From NCBI RefSeq assembly GCF_003386665.1, contig NZ_QTUB01000001.1:2418001-2482000 (forward strand): a stretch of DNA of 64,000 bases. The letters are read 5' to 3'. The translations under genes were made by a program, and so were the position numbers. The notes below the pieces were generated by a model, which was given only the letters and a program-made list of their open reading frames with translations, had not been told where the DNA came from and searched no databases. The stretch is from Xenorhabdus cabanillasii. Lineage in GTDB: Bacteria > Pseudomonadota > Gammaproteobacteria > Enterobacterales > Enterobacteriaceae. Every line of letters starts with the position of its first letter. Positions within the stretch are counted from its first letter, which is position 1. Positions 1 through 9,092 of the stretch are shown piece by piece.

Positions 1-368
1 AGTGAACCAGTAAAACAGCTTAACTTTTTGCGTTATATTCCATCAAACGTTTTAACTAGCTGTTGCTGTTCACTCAAGGTAAAGGCCAAAACTCATCATA
101 GATACGATATGTAGGTCAATACATTTAAATACTCTACCTTATGAAAGGAGGGTGTTAATACAGTTTCTTGTTTGACGTCTGTGTCCAGATTCCGGAGAGT
201 TCGATATGGAATCAGCAGCAGAGACTGTTATCTATACTCATTTAACTTCAAGATGCTGGTTTATGATGATTAATACTTATTTTAAATCAATGTAATACAA
301 GTTATTCATCATGCATCTTCAGGTTTATTGAGTATATATTGCATGGCTGGAACAGCCAAAGATAAGAA

Positions 369-387
369 CAGGGGCGGATTGCCCCTG
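369..387. terminator. Hairpin downstream of tail-fibre gene
   Basis: A 7-bp stem (CAGGGGC/GCCCCTG) with a 5-nt loop lies just past the tail-fibre stop. The second tail-fibre copy at 53 kb has a related hairpin in the same place, so this may be its transcription end, although the U-tract on the minus strand is weak. I found no convincing gene in bases 1-368. Confidence 0.4.
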
Positions 388-397
388 ATTTTATCAT

Positions 398-1384
398 TTA
401 TGAGGTTACTTCCTGTAATTGATAAGAAAATACCCTTCCTTTAGACGCAAATTCAGGAAGTTTTGGATAACTTGCCATATTTGACAAGTTGTTAATAATG
501 GCGCCGTCTGATGCAAAAGCATTTAAAATTATACCCCTTGAATAAGGGGCAAATGCTATGTAAATATCATAGTTATCACCGGAGGTATTAACGGTTGCTA
601 AACTAGTGGGAGCGCCAGTATTGGTTATGTACATCACGGCATTGATTCCGTGAGGTTTACTGTTTCCCGTTCTTAAGACTATATTTGCAATAGAGCATTG
701 CCCAGGATATCCAATGTTGTACCCTGAGCCTCCTATTATGTTAATATTAATAGTGCTTGGTGTACTCAGCGTGGCCTCCATTGTGACCTCGGCAATTTTA
801 ACCCAAGCTGCGTCATGAGCTGTTAGGTGACCAGTATATTGTATACCTTGTACTGCGTTTTTTGCCCTCGTTACTGTCTCAGATAAACCAAGATTGTTCA
901 CAAATGCTTGTTTATCAGAAATATCCGCTCCATTTTGATTTTTAGCTAGCCTATTTTCGGCATTGGTATTGGCATCGATAGCATTCTGATTTGCGGTGGT
1001 TGCCAATACGTTGACTTTGCTGATATGAGAATCAGTTTCTGCTTTAGTATAGGCTCCAACATCCTCTGCTTTAAGGGTGATATCAGCGGATAGAGCATAG
1101 CCATTAACTTTACGTCCAATGGGAACTCGGTCACTGGTATTATTGTTTGCAGCATTGGCTAGATCATATGCCGCTTTCACTGCCTTTGGCGTTGCTGCCA
1201 TAGTTTCGCTATTACTATCGACATCATTACTCAGGACAACAAATCCCTTATCTTGCAGTGTTGCATTTGGATGGTTGCGGCTCTGTGCGTGTTCTTCAAT
1301 GGATTCTTTGACATATTTCGGAGTTGCAACAATAACCAGATTGCTATCTTCGGAAACAGGTGCATCAGGCTTCTTATCTTGCAT
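398..1384 (-). CDS. Prophage tail fibre protein (328 aa)
   Basis: The protein has the build of a short phage tail fibre. Residues 1-75 form an N-terminal region that is nearly identical to the other fibre gene at 53461-54009 (shared stretches such as SRNHPNATLQDKGFVVLSN and SNSETMAATPKAVKAAYDLA). A middle part carries the fibre-like segments GRKVNGYALSADITL and AYTKAETDSHI, which are typical attachment-side repeats of Mu/P2-like fibres. The last ~130 residues are a unique Ser/Gly/Asn-rich receptor-binding tip. It would recognise the host surface at the distal tail. No tail-fibre assembly gene follows it, so it is an isolated piece of a decayed prophage. The start at 1384 follows a GAGGGAAT ribosome site. 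Family call is good; phage type is inference. Confidence 0.8.
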   Translation of the reverse strand: MQDKKPDAPVSEDSNLVIVATPKYVKESIEEHAQSRNHPNATLQDKGFVVLSNDVDSNSETMAATPKAVKAAYDLANAANNNTSDRVPIGRKVNGYALSADITLKAEDVGAYTKAETDSHISKVNVLATTANQNAIDANTNAENRLAKNQNGADISDKQAFVNNLGLSETVTRAKNAVQGIQYTGHLTAHDAAWVKIAEVTMEATLSTPSTININIIGGSGYNIGYPGQCSIANIVLRTGNSKPHGINAVMYITNTGAPTSLATVNTSGDNYDIYIAFAPYSRGIILNAFASDGAIINNLSNMASYPKLPEFASKGRVFSYQLQEVTS

Positions 1385-1509
1385 AGTAATTCCCTCATTT
1401 AATCAACAATGCACATTGCGAAGTAATATGAAGGCGGTGGAATACTTCTCCGCCTGTGAACATCAATAAAATCAGCTCATCAATACTGGAGAGTACGGCT
1501 TGGCTAAAT

Positions 1510-1809
1510 TCAGCTGGTTAATATTTGGTAAGTTGTATGCTTTGATAGCAGAATGGCACAAAATAACAGATGGTAAATAGTAAAATTTATCAAATAACTG
1601 ATGACACTTAGTGCTATAAAGGTGATATATCCCAGAAAGTGCTTGTATTCTTTGCTGTACGTGGTTTTCACCGTACAGATCCGGCGCATGACCGACTCAT
1701 CAGTCAGTTGCTGCATGATTTTATAGCCGCCCTTAGACGGAACACCCGTGGATAAGGAGCAGGCTTCGCCAGTCAGGACATAGTGGTGTAATTCGAGTAG
1801 TTTTTTCAT
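1510..1809 (-). CDS. Hypothetical small protein with C-terminal membrane segments
   Basis: I do not recognise this 99-aa product. Residues 1-55 are soluble and include two Cys. Residues ~57-90 (FLGYITFIALSVISYLI, then HLLFCAILL) are hydrophobic enough for two closely spaced membrane segments. It lies between the tail fibre and a DUF1240-type gene on the same strand, within prophage debris. The open frame could be fortuitous; codon use and lack of a clear family keep confidence low. Confidence 0.35.
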   Translation of the reverse strand: MKKLLELHHYVLTGEACSLSTGVPSKGGYKIMQQLTDESVMRRICTVKTTYSKEYKHFLGYITFIALSVISYLINFTIYHLLFCAILLSKHTTYQILTS

Positions 1810-1934
1810 GGTGTCTTATGGTTATTCATTTTCCTCAAAGACACTATTTAATACTATGAAAAATAATTAAAAAACCTCTAAACTTTAGAGGCTAAACAGG
1901 CGAAAACATAATGACAGAATATTTACAAATTTTT

Positions 1935-2330
1935 TCATTTACACAGTGATAAATCTTTTACATAGGTGGTTGGTGACATCCACGATAGTTTAGCACATGT
2001 CAGATAACCATCATTTTTTAACTTATAATCAACATAAAAAGAGATAGGAAAACCAATTATAAATGATGCAATCATCAACCTACTCAGATATTTAACAATT
2101 ATCTTGTTAAATTTAGGTAGTCTATCAAATATAAAGAAAAAAATAGATCCTGATAAGGAGTAAAATATTATAGGGAAAGATAGAATGCTTATAATAACTG
2201 CACCGGAGAATGTTATTTCATCTTTCATTAATACTAATGAAACAGCAGATTTAATAATGAAGTACATCAGAAATGTAAGGAATAATAACAATATTATTCC
2301 ACCCAAAATAGCGGTTTTAGCCATATCCAT
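1935..2330 (-). CDS. DUF1240-like inner-membrane protein
   Basis: This 131-aa protein has three hydrophobic segments (about residues 7-35, 42-66 and 84-102) and a C-terminal motif DGYLTCAKLSWMSP followed by YVKDLSLC with two conserved-looking Cys. That tail resembles the DUF1240 family, which I know mainly from Photorhabdus, Xenorhabdus and relatives and whose function is unknown. The start may be the first or the third codon (MDM). Low GC relative to the backbone and the phage relics either side suggest it came with the mobile DNA. Family assignment is from memory of the motif, not a search. Confidence 0.5.
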   Translation of the reverse strand: MDMAKTAILGGIILLLFLTFLMYFIIKSAVSLVLMKDEITFSGAVIISILSFPIIFYSLSGSIFFFIFDRLPKFNKIIVKYLSRLMIASFIIGFPISFYVDYKLKNDGYLTCAKLSWMSPTTYVKDLSLCK

Positions 2331-2336
2331 TGTTAT

Positions 2337-2559
2337 GTTGCCGATAAAATCAGCTAAAGTATATCAGGATAGCGCCCAATGGTAAGGCGGTTTAGCTTTT
2401 ACCATCAAGTCGATAGGTAAAAATCCAACTAATACCACCAACTTTGGATGCTTTTGCACTCAATCCAGTACCATCGGCAAAAAACTCAATATTATCCCTT
2501 TCTTTTCTGTGCAGGTTTTTAAGTTTTTTATCACTGAGCTCGTTTAGTTCGGCAGCCAT
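2337..2559 (-). pseudogene. Tyrosine integrase, N-terminal remnant
   Basis: Reading the minus strand from an ATG at 2559 gives 55 residues (MAAELNELSDKKLKNLHRKE ... GLSAKASKVGGISWIFTYRL) ending at a TAA at 2394-2392. In the next frame the text continues with NRLTIGRYPDI. Together these match the N-terminal arm-binding domain of P4-type integrases (fffadg.GLsl.v...G...W.fryr..gk...ltlGrYPd.sl). The catalytic domain is absent. It indicates an old integration on the ypeA side, separate from the integrase at 57 kb. The 60-aa plus-strand frame in the same place is its shadow. Confidence 0.7.
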
Positions 2560-2879
2560 GATCACCCAAGATATTTATACAAATGTTTATACGCAGTGTG
2601 CTGCAAGAGTAGGAAAACGTCAATAATCACTGGAACAATATACAGTTGGTTATGTTATTAATTATTTGATTTTTATATAAAAATAATAAACATGGACAAG
2701 CATAAAAACATTAAACTAATATATATTAGGTATATTCATTTCTGCTTTCATTCTGGTTAGTTTATGACGATAGGCAGTATACCTGTTAGTATCAATGAAC
2801 GCATTTTCATATTGATTCCAAAATGAAAGTAGTGATTATTGTCATTGAACCAATTGCTTATTAAACAGGCTGACTAACT

Positions 2880-3302
2880 ATGGAAATTAGGCTATTTCGG
2901 CAAGAAGATTTTGAAGCCGTTATCACACTTTGGGAGCGTTGTGATTTGATTAATTCTGGTGATGATCCAGAACTCGATATTGAGCGTAAATTAACTCATG
3001 ATGCTGATTTATTTCTGGTTGCTGAAGTGACAGGAGAAGTCGTTGGTACAGTGATGGGAGGGTATGACGGGCACCGTGGTCATGCTTATTATTTAGGCGT
3101 TCATCCTGAATTTAGAGGCAGAGGAATTGCCAATGCTTTAGTTTCCCGCCTTGAAAAAAAATTATTGGCGAGAGGCTGCCCCGGTATTTTAATCATGGTT
3201 CCAGAGGAAAATGATGCAACAATTTGTATGTGTGAGAAAATGGAATATGATTATTGGGGGCAAGAGCACACCGTTTTTAATAAACGTTTAATTATTGATT
3301 AA
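2880..3302 (+). CDS. ypeA: GNAT family acetyltransferase YpeA
   Basis: This 140-aa protein matches E. coli YpeA closely: start [20 protein letters not shown], the acetyl-CoA binding P-loop region [20 protein letters not shown] (about residues 75-95), and the usual length. GNAT proteins transfer acetyl from acetyl-CoA to an amine; the YpeA substrate is not known to me. The C-terminal 25 residues ([20 protein letters not shown]) look more divergent than the rest. It is followed by a convergent small gene and then yfeY, as in the enterobacterial ypeA-yfeY neighbourhood. Confidence 0.9.
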   Translation: MEIRLFRQEDFEAVITLWERCDLINSGDDPELDIERKLTHDADLFLVAEVTGEVVGTVMGGYDGHRGHAYYLGVHPEFRGRGIANALVSRLEKKLLARGCPGILIMVPEENDATICMCEKMEYDYWGQEHTVFNKRLIID

Positions 3303-3356
3303 ATGTTAAAGGTAAGTGGCTGAGAAAGGTTATTTCATTCGGCCATTAACCCAATT

Positions 3357-3803
3357 TCATTTAAACGAATCTCTTTTAAAAAAATTTATTATTTTTCTGG
3401 CCGATTTTTTTATTAATTGATGAAATTTTCTCTGATATTTATTTTTTGTAATAAAGAGATCTTTTGACATTAAGAAAGAACGATGTCCGGTTACAGGAAT
3501 AACCTTAACATTAATGACGCCATTTTTTTCTTTTGAAAAATAATAGTGATCGTGAATCGGTGATTCAGCCTTACTTTCGAGCACCCTACAATTCTGTGCG
3601 GAATAAGAGTTTGGAGCGTTTATTTGTTTATTTTCTCGTACTGTATGAGGGAGATTTTGCACGTATTTCTGTACCTGGTTGAAATTAGCCGGGGAAGCTA
3701 ACTGATAGCATGGTATTTTTGCAATAGTATCTATTACCATAACTTCCGTTATAGCTGTAGAGTTTAAAAAAATCACAAATATCGTAATTATTGTGGCTAC
3801 CAT
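3357..3803 (-). CDS. Hypothetical exported or membrane-anchored protein (148 aa)
   Basis: I do not recognise a family. The first ~24 residues (MVATIITIFVIFLNSTAITE) are hydrophobic and could be a signal peptide or anchor. The middle has two Cys (IPCYQL and QNCRVLE), and the C-terminus is strongly basic (KKSARKIINFFKRDSFK), ending in a probable amphipathic helix. It lies convergent to ypeA and divergent from yfeY. A longer exported form is possible, since the start is not supported by a strong ribosome site. Confidence 0.4.
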   Translation of the reverse strand: MVATIITIFVIFLNSTAITEVMVIDTIAKIPCYQLASPANFNQVQKYVQNLPHTVRENKQINAPNSYSAQNCRVLESKAESPIHDHYYFSKEKNGVINVKVIPVTGHRSFLMSKDLFITKNKYQRKFHQLIKKSARKIINFFKRDSFK

Positions 3804-3944
3804 GAATCTTTGCCATTGATTTTAATGTTTTTTATAATCCAGTTGCGTTTTGGTATGATATCGACCTGTTTATAAACAATTGCACAATGATTTTTACAAA
3901 GTTGTGCTAAATAATTTGACCAGAAAATAAGGTAAAAAAAAGTA

Positions 3945-4568
3945 ATGAAAAGATGTTTTATATTTAGTTTATTGTTTAAAAAGAGGGTTATGACAATCAG
4001 TGGCTTAATAAGTGGTTCATTATTATTGACTGCTTGTGCAGGAACATCTGAATTTTCATGGTCTTCCATATCACCTTTAAACTGGTTTTCGAGTCACTTC
4101 GAGGTATCTGACCAAGGTGTAGGAGGGATAAATCAGCAGACAGATATGAATTTATCTGCGATTCAACAAGGGCTGGAAGGCAAGTATCGCCTGCGTAATG
4201 GCATGGAAATGCAGCATGGAAAACTAGTCAATATCGTACAGGGAATGGAAGGTGATCAGGTCAAAATTGAATTATCTGGTTTGAATAATGGCAAGGTGGA
4301 TCATATTGATATCCTGGATGAAAACATTAAGACAGTCTGGGGAACAAAAATCGGAATGCCTTTTTCTGAACTGTATGACAAAGCCTATGGTGCTTGTCAG
4401 CGTTCTGGCAGTTTAGCTATGCAATCGGCAGTTGTTTGTGCTGCACCACAAAGCCAGCATGTCAGCTATATATTTACGGGAGCATGGAATGGCCCAGAGG
4501 AGTTAATGCCTTCAGATGATGTACTAAGGACGTGGAAAATCTCTCGTATTATCTGGAAAGCTGAATGA
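3945..4568 (+). CDS. yfeY: YfeY-like lipoprotein
   Basis: The protein matches E. coli YfeY, an RpoE-regulated lipoprotein of unknown function. Matching signs are the SPLNWF segment after the lipobox, KVSDQGVGG-type text, KIGMPFSELYDKAYGACQ and a C-terminal WNGPEELMPSDDVLRTWKIS followed by RIIWK. The lipobox LLTAC places the lipidated Cys at residue 31 from the 3945 start. A shorter start at 3990 (MTISGL) would lose the basic n-region KKR and has poor ribosome spacing, so I prefer 3945. Probably anchored in the outer membrane facing the periplasm. Confidence 0.85.
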   Translation: MKRCFIFSLLFKKRVMTISGLISGSLLLTACAGTSEFSWSSISPLNWFSSHFEVSDQGVGGINQQTDMNLSAIQQGLEGKYRLRNGMEMQHGKLVNIVQGMEGDQVKIELSGLNNGKVDHIDILDENIKTVWGTKIGMPFSELYDKAYGACQRSGSLAMQSAVVCAAPQSQHVSYIFTGAWNGPEELMPSDDVLRTWKISRIIWKAE

Positions 4569-4797
4569 TAAATACAAAATAGAAAGTTTGGGGAAAAATT
4601 TTGCTGACGGTCATTTTTTAACACTATCTAACTGGGGAAAGCTGTAAAAAGTAGCGTTTTTTATAGCTTATCTCGTTTCATCATTTCTCATAAAAATTCG
4701 GTATATAAAACAGAGGGCAGTAACCTATCCTGTTATAAATATTCTGGATACAGTATGGAGCAATCGTTGTTAAATGGTGTGACAGATAAGGTGTTGA

Positions 4798-4986
4798 ATG
4801 AAGACAGTGGTAAATAAAAAGATATGGAGCGGATTGTTTTCCGAATCACTATTTACTGTATTCCTTATAGGGAATTTCAACGCCTATATTTCCAGTGTAG
4901 ATGTAGTCGCATTGCAGGAGCATTCTGGTGAAAACCCATGTCAACTCGGACAGTATGCCGGCTCAATCATTGATGGAAGGGCATGA
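4798..4986 (+). CDS. Small ORF in the position normally held by cysP
   Basis: A 62-aa frame ends 3 bases before cysT. It starts MKTVVNKKIWSGLF and has a short hydrophobic run, then an unremarkable tail. In E. coli and many relatives the gene before cysT is cysP, encoding the ~338-aa thiosulfate-binding protein. I see no CysP sequence here in any frame, only this leader-like reading frame. It may be a leader, a chance frame, or the relic of a deletion that removed cysP. Function is unknown. Confidence 0.3.
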   Translation: MKTVVNKKIWSGLFSESLFTVFLIGNFNAYISSVDVVALQEHSGENPCQLGQYAGSIIDGRA

Positions 4987-4989
4987 TCC

Positions 4990-5823
4990 ATGTTTGTTGC
5001 ATCCAGTAAACGTGTATTACCCGGATTTGGGTTGAGTTTGGGCTGTAGTCTTTTTTATACCTGCCTGATCCTGTTATTGCCATTGAGCGCTCTGGCCATA
5101 CAACTTTCCAGTATGAGCTGGGCAGAATATTGGCAGGTGATTGCAAATCCTCAGGTTGTAGCAGCCTATCAGGTCACTTTGCTGGCTGCTGCAATTGCCA
5201 GTTTGTTCAATATGGTTTTTGGCATGTTAATGGCCTGGATACTAACCCGCTATCGTTTTCCCGGACGTAATCTGCTTGATGGATTGATGGATTTACCCTT
5301 TGCTTTACCGACAGCGGTTGCGGGGTTAACGCTGGCAACACTATTTTCTGCAACCGGATGGTATGGTTCCTGGCTTGGTAATTTTGATATTAAGGTTGCG
5401 AATACCTGGTTGGGTATTGCGGTTGCAATGGCATTCACCAGTCTGCCTTTCGTCGTCCGTACCGTTCAACCAGTACTCGAAGAGTTAGGCCCGGAATATG
5501 AGGAAGCAGCCCAGACATTGGGGGCAAGTCGCTGGCAGACGTTTAGGCAGGTGATCTTGCCGGAACTTTCACCTGCACTGATAGCGGGCACGGTACTTTC
5601 TTTCACGCGAAGTCTGGGGGAATTTGGTGCGGTCATTTTTATTGCAGGCAACATCGCGTGGCAAACTGAGGTGGTTTCCCTGATGATCTTTGTACGATTG
5701 CAAGAATTTGATTATCCGGCAGCCAGTGCGATTGCTTCAGTGATCCTGGCAGTATCACTGCTGTTGCTATTTAGCGTCAATTTATTGCAAAGCCGCTTTG
5801 GTAAACGGATCGGAGGGCAATAA
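4990..5823 (+). CDS. cysT: Sulfate/thiosulfate ABC transporter permease CysT (CysU)
   Basis: CysT is one of two membrane subunits of the CysTWA importer that brings sulfate and thiosulfate into the cytoplasm. The 277-aa protein has six predicted membrane segments and the permease EAA loop EEAAQTLGASRWQTFRQVIL (about residues 170-190), which docks on the CysA ATPase. GEFGAVIFIAGN towards the C-terminus is typical of the family. It begins the cysTWA operon and its stop TAA shares bases with the cysW start (TAATG). The expected upstream cysP is missing, so binding protein must be supplied from elsewhere (for example Sbp). CysB-dependent control is expected from the family, but I cannot point to a site. 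Confidence 0.95.
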   Translation: MFVASSKRVLPGFGLSLGCSLFYTCLILLLPLSALAIQLSSMSWAEYWQVIANPQVVAAYQVTLLAAAIASLFNMVFGMLMAWILTRYRFPGRNLLDGLMDLPFALPTAVAGLTLATLFSATGWYGSWLGNFDIKVANTWLGIAVAMAFTSLPFVVRTVQPVLEELGPEYEEAAQTLGASRWQTFRQVILPELSPALIAGTVLSFTRSLGEFGAVIFIAGNIAWQTEVVSLMIFVRLQEFDYPAASAIASVILAVSLLLLFSVNLLQSRFGKRIGGQ

Positions 5824-6662
5824 TGGCTGAATTTTTCGGATATACACTGATGCAGCGCTCCTCAATAAATTGGGGTAAATGGGTATTGATTAGTTCGGGG
5901 ATAATCGTTTCCGTCTTGTTATTGGTAATTCCGATAGCGTGGATTTTTCTGACCGCTTTTTCACAAGGACTCGATATCCTCGCACAGAATCTTCTTGATC
6001 CCGATATGCTCCATGCCATCTGGTTAACCGTGCTGATTGCATTGATCACAGTACCCATCAATCTGATTTTTGGTGTGGTAACAGCGTGGCTGGTAACCCG
6101 GTTTCAGTTTCCCGGCCGGCAATTATTACTGACATTAATCGATATTCCATTTGCAGTTTCCCCTGTTGTAGCGGGATTACTTTATTTGTTGTTTTACGGT
6201 TCTAATGGCTGGATGGGTGAGTGGCTTGGGGCTTATGACATCCAGTTAATGTTTTCTTGGCCGGGTATGGTATTGGTTACGGTATTTGTGACATGCCCGT
6301 TTGTTGTCCGTGAATTGGTGCCGGTAATGTTAAGTCAGGGTAATCAGGAAGATGAAGCCGCAATATTATTGGGTGCTTCTGGCTGGAAGATGTTTTGGCG
6401 TGTGACATTGCCGAATATTCGCTGGGCATTGCTGTATGGCATTGTTTTGACTAATGCGCGAGCAATTGGTGAGTTCGGGGCTGTGTCTGTGGTATCAGGC
6501 GCGATCCGAGGAGAAACCTACACATTGCCTTTGCAGGTTGAACTGCTGTATCAGGATTACAACACTGTTGGCGCATTTGTGGCGGCGGCTTTATTGGCAG
6601 TGATGGCGATTATTACGCTGATTGTCAAAAGTGCTTTGCAGTGGCGTTTAAGCCGTCAGTAA
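5823..6662 (+). CDS. cysW: Sulfate/thiosulfate ABC transporter permease CysW
   Basis: The 279-aa protein matches CysW along its length: INWGKW near the start, QNLLDPDMLHAIWLTV, DIPFAVSPVVAGL, the EAA loop EDEAAILLGASGWKMFWRVT and NARAIGEFGAVSVVSG. Six membrane segments are evident. It pairs with CysT to form the channel of the sulfate/thiosulfate importer. The first bases overlap the cysT stop, so translation is probably coupled. The N-terminal ~14 residues diverge from E. coli; a downstream start at MQRSSINWGK is possible. Confidence 0.95.
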   Translation: MAEFFGYTLMQRSSINWGKWVLISSGIIVSVLLLVIPIAWIFLTAFSQGLDILAQNLLDPDMLHAIWLTVLIALITVPINLIFGVVTAWLVTRFQFPGRQLLLTLIDIPFAVSPVVAGLLYLLFYGSNGWMGEWLGAYDIQLMFSWPGMVLVTVFVTCPFVVRELVPVMLSQGNQEDEAAILLGASGWKMFWRVTLPNIRWALLYGIVLTNARAIGEFGAVSVVSGAIRGETYTLPLQVELLYQDYNTVGAFVAAALLAVMAIITLIVKSALQWRLSRQ

Positions 6663-6695
6663 GTGGGAGTCATAAGTGGAGGTCAATGGCAGAAT

Positions 6696-7784
6696 ATGAG
6701 TATTGAAATCAGCAAAATCAGTAAATCTTTTGGTCGGGTTCAAATACTGAATAATATTTCTCTGGATATTGAATCCGGTGAAATGGTTGCTCTGCTTGGC
6801 CCGTCAGGCTCCGGCAAGACGACGTTGTTGAGGATCATTGCAGGGCTTGAGCAGCAAAGTGCAGGGCAGTTGAAGTTTCATGGTCAGGATGTCAGCCAGG
6901 TACATGCAAAAGATCGGCGGGTGGGTTTTGTTTTTCAGCATTATGCCCTGTTTCGTCATATGAGCGTATTTGATAACGTTGCTTTTGGTCTGACGGTTCT
7001 TCCCCGTCGTCAGCGTCCCAGTGGAGAGACACTTCGCAGTAAGGTAATGTCTTTACTCGATATGGTTCAGTTATCTCATCTTGCAGATCGTTATCCATCA
7101 CAACTTTCTGGTGGTCAAAAACAGCGAGTGGCTTTAGCAAGAGCATTGGCTGTTGAACCGCAAATTCTCTTATTAGATGAACCCTTCGGTGCTTTGGATG
7201 CTCAGGTTCGGATGGAATTGCGTCGTTGGTTACGTGAGTTGCATGAAGAATTAAAATTTACCAGCGTATTCGTCACTCATGATCAGGAAGAAGCAATGGA
7301 AGTGGCGGATCGGGTTGTGGTGATGAATCAAGGTGCTATAGAGCAGGTTGGTACTCCACAGCAAGTATGGAAAGAGCCGGAAAGCCGTTTTGTACTGGAA
7401 TTTATGGGCGAAGTGAATCAGTTACACGGTGAGATCAAAGGCTCTCAGTTATGGATTGGCGGAAAAATTTTCCCATTGGAGGTGATGCCATTACATCAAG
7501 GGAGTGTTGATGTTTTCTTGCGTCCGTGGGAAATGAATCTCAGTACACAACAAACAGCATCTTGCCCTTTACCGGTTAAGATTGTGGAAGTGAGTCCACG
7601 AGGGCATTTTTCCCTGTTGTCTGTTCAGCCGATGGGGTGGGGAGAAGAGAGTTTGTCGGTTATCTGGCCGGATAATTCTTTGATTCCGGCGAGAGGAAGT
7701 CAATATTTTATTGGCGGAAAGAATGCTCGTTTGTATGAAGGTAATTCATCATTAAAGGTACTGAAACTCGCTGAATCCGCCTGA
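6696..7784 (+). CDS. cysA: Sulfate/thiosulfate ABC transporter ATPase CysA
   Basis: This 362-aa ATPase energises the CysTW permease. Walker A is GPSGSGKTT (residues ~36-44), the signature is LSGGQKQR (~136-143), Walker B is [11 protein letters not shown] and the switch His is in [17 protein letters not shown]. The last ~110 residues form the regulatory OB-type domain. I chose the ATG at 6696 ([13 protein letters not shown]), which matches the E. coli start; the longer frame from 6663 adds residues not found in the family. It is the last gene of cysTWA, ending before a strong terminator. Confidence 0.95.
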   Translation: MSIEISKISKSFGRVQILNNISLDIESGEMVALLGPSGSGKTTLLRIIAGLEQQSAGQLKFHGQDVSQVHAKDRRVGFVFQHYALFRHMSVFDNVAFGLTVLPRRQRPSGETLRSKVMSLLDMVQLSHLADRYPSQLSGGQKQRVALARALAVEPQILLLDEPFGALDAQVRMELRRWLRELHEELKFTSVFVTHDQEEAMEVADRVVVMNQGAIEQVGTPQQVWKEPESRFVLEFMGEVNQLHGEIKGSQLWIGGKIFPLEVMPLHQGSVDVFLRPWEMNLSTQQTASCPLPVKIVEVSPRGHFSLLSVQPMGWGEESLSVIWPDNSLIPARGSQYFIGGKNARLYEGNSSLKVLKLAESA

Positions 7785-7813
7785 TTTTTTATTACTCGCA
7801 CAACCCTGGGTTT

Positions 7814-7848
7814 CCCCTGTTGTCTTGAAGGATACAGGGGGTTTTTTT
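7814..7848 (+). terminator. Rho-independent terminator after cysA
   Basis: CCCCTGT (7814-7820) pairs with ACAGGGG (7834-7840), followed by G and seven T. It separates cysTWA transcription from cysM, which in some relatives is read through from cysA. Confidence 0.85.
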
Positions 7849-7920
7849 GCTTAAGAGCTTGCGACAGTTTTCTGAATACGATTATTCTGTTGTTTATTCT
7901 CATACGATTCAGGTAGTACT

Positions 7921-8802
7921 GTGGCAAGCTTAGAAAAATTTATCGGTAATACCCCGTTGGTTAAATTACAACGAATTACTGAAGGAGTAAATGCGGAGAT
8001 TTGGGTAAAACTGGAAGGCAACAATCCTGCTGGCTCTGTAAAAGACAGAGCAGCACTCTCAATGATCCAGCAAGCAGAACTACGGGGAGAAATCTCACCG
8101 GGAGATGTTCTTATTGAAGCAACGAGCGGCAACACAGGCATTGCGTTGGCGATGATTGCTGCGGTAAAGGGTTATCGGCTTAAGTTACTGATGCCTGAAA
8201 ATATGAGCCATGAACGTCAGGCGTCTATGCAAGCTTACGGCGCTGAACTGATTCTGGTCAGCGAAGAGTTGGGAATGGAAGGTGCACGGGATTTGGCGCA
8301 GCAAATGGAGCTGAATGGTGAAGGAAAGGTTCTTGACCAGTTTAATAATCCTGATAACTCGCTGGCGCATTTCAAGACAACAGGGCCGGAAATTTGGCAG
8401 CAAACACAGGGACGTATTACCCACTTTGTCTCCAGTATGGGAACAACCGGTACTATTACAGGTGTGAGCCGCTATCTGAAATCTCAATCAAATGAGGTAC
8501 AGACGACGGGGCTACAGCCAGCAGAAAACAGTCATATTCCCGGTATCCGCCGTTGGTCGCCTGCTTACATGCCGGGTATTTATCAGAAAGATCTGGTGGA
8601 TCAAATCTTAGATATTACGCAACAAGAAGCAGAAGCAATGATGCGATTGCTGGCACAGAAAGAAGGAATTTTTTGTGGTGTTAGCTCTGGAGGTGCTGTT
8701 TCTGGAGCACTGCGCATTGCGGCTGAAAATCCAGGTGCAGTTATTGTTGCGATTATTTGTGATCGTGGAGACAGGTATTTGTCTACCGGGGTATTTAGTT
8801 AG
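7921..8802 (+). CDS. cysM: Cysteine synthase B (O-acetylserine sulfhydrylase B) CysM
   Basis: CysM is a PLP enzyme that makes cysteine from O-acetylserine and sulfide, and can use thiosulfate to make S-sulfocysteine. The 293-aa protein has the PLP lysine in NNPAGSVKDRA (Lys41), the substrate loop TSGNTG (68-73), the phosphate-binding GTTGTITG and a C-terminal GVSSGG loop, and fits CysM rather than CysK length and sequence. The start codon is GTG at 7921 (MASLEKFIGNTPLV); there is no better ATG. It follows cysA, as usual, but after a terminator and ~70 bp, so it probably has its own promoter. Confidence 0.95.
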   Translation: MASLEKFIGNTPLVKLQRITEGVNAEIWVKLEGNNPAGSVKDRAALSMIQQAELRGEISPGDVLIEATSGNTGIALAMIAAVKGYRLKLLMPENMSHERQASMQAYGAELILVSEELGMEGARDLAQQMELNGEGKVLDQFNNPDNSLAHFKTTGPEIWQQTQGRITHFVSSMGTTGTITGVSRYLKSQSNEVQTTGLQPAENSHIPGIRRWSPAYMPGIYQKDLVDQILDITQQEAEAMMRLLAQKEGIFCGVSSGGAVSGALRIAAENPGAVIVAIICDRGDRYLSTGVFS

Positions 8803-8835
8803 CTCTTTTTTTATTTTTTACTTTCCTCTCCATAC

Positions 8836-8876
8836 TCAAGCTGTAGTTTTGTTGACTATGCTACAGCTTGAAGTCG
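8836..8876. repeat. Dispersed intergenic inverted repeat (copy 1, short)
   Basis: The arms ACTCAAGCTGTAG and CTACAGCTTGAAGT flank a ~14-base loop containing TTGTTGACT. The same ends (caagytg...ttgttggctg and an rtttgaaat partner) recur near 16.3, 21.8 and 33.5 kb, always between genes. It has no T-run, so it is more likely a REP/MITE-like element than a terminator for cysM. Confidence 0.6.
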
Positions 8877-8933
8877 GCTGAACATCTTCCGTGCTCCATC
8901 AATAACCTCTTATCAGAAGAGCGAGAATTAACG

Positions 8934-9092
8934 ATGGGATGGGTAGCTATATTAATTGCTCTTATTAATATTTATGTTATCCAAGAATGTATTTTTTCAT
9001 TTGGATTAAGCTATAAGCTTCTTATTAAGAATAATTTAATGAATATTTTATATTATGGAAAAAGAGGTTCATTGTTATTAACCTGTTTTTAA
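8934..9092 (+). CDS. Possible small membrane protein (52 aa)
   Basis: An ATG at 8934 preceded by a weak GAGCGAG gives a 52-aa product starting MGWVAILIALINIYVIQECI, with one clear hydrophobic segment. I recognise no family. It sits in a ~470-bp AT-rich gap between cysM and the acyl-CoA dehydrogenase relic. It may be a chance frame. The rest of the gap (9093-9274) shows nothing coding. Confidence 0.25.
   Translation: MGWVAILIALINIYVIQECIFSFGLSYKLLIKNNLMNILYYGKRGSLLLTCF

Noticed and set aside
1119..1469. Plus-strand frame of 116 aa opposite the tail fibre, with a counterpart at 53759-54091
   Set aside because: It is the antisense of the fibre gene; its occurrence in both copies follows from the DNA repeat, not from coding.
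2444..2626. 60-aa plus-strand frame near the left edge
   Set aside because: It lies antisense to the integrase relic, which has real family sequence on the minus strand.
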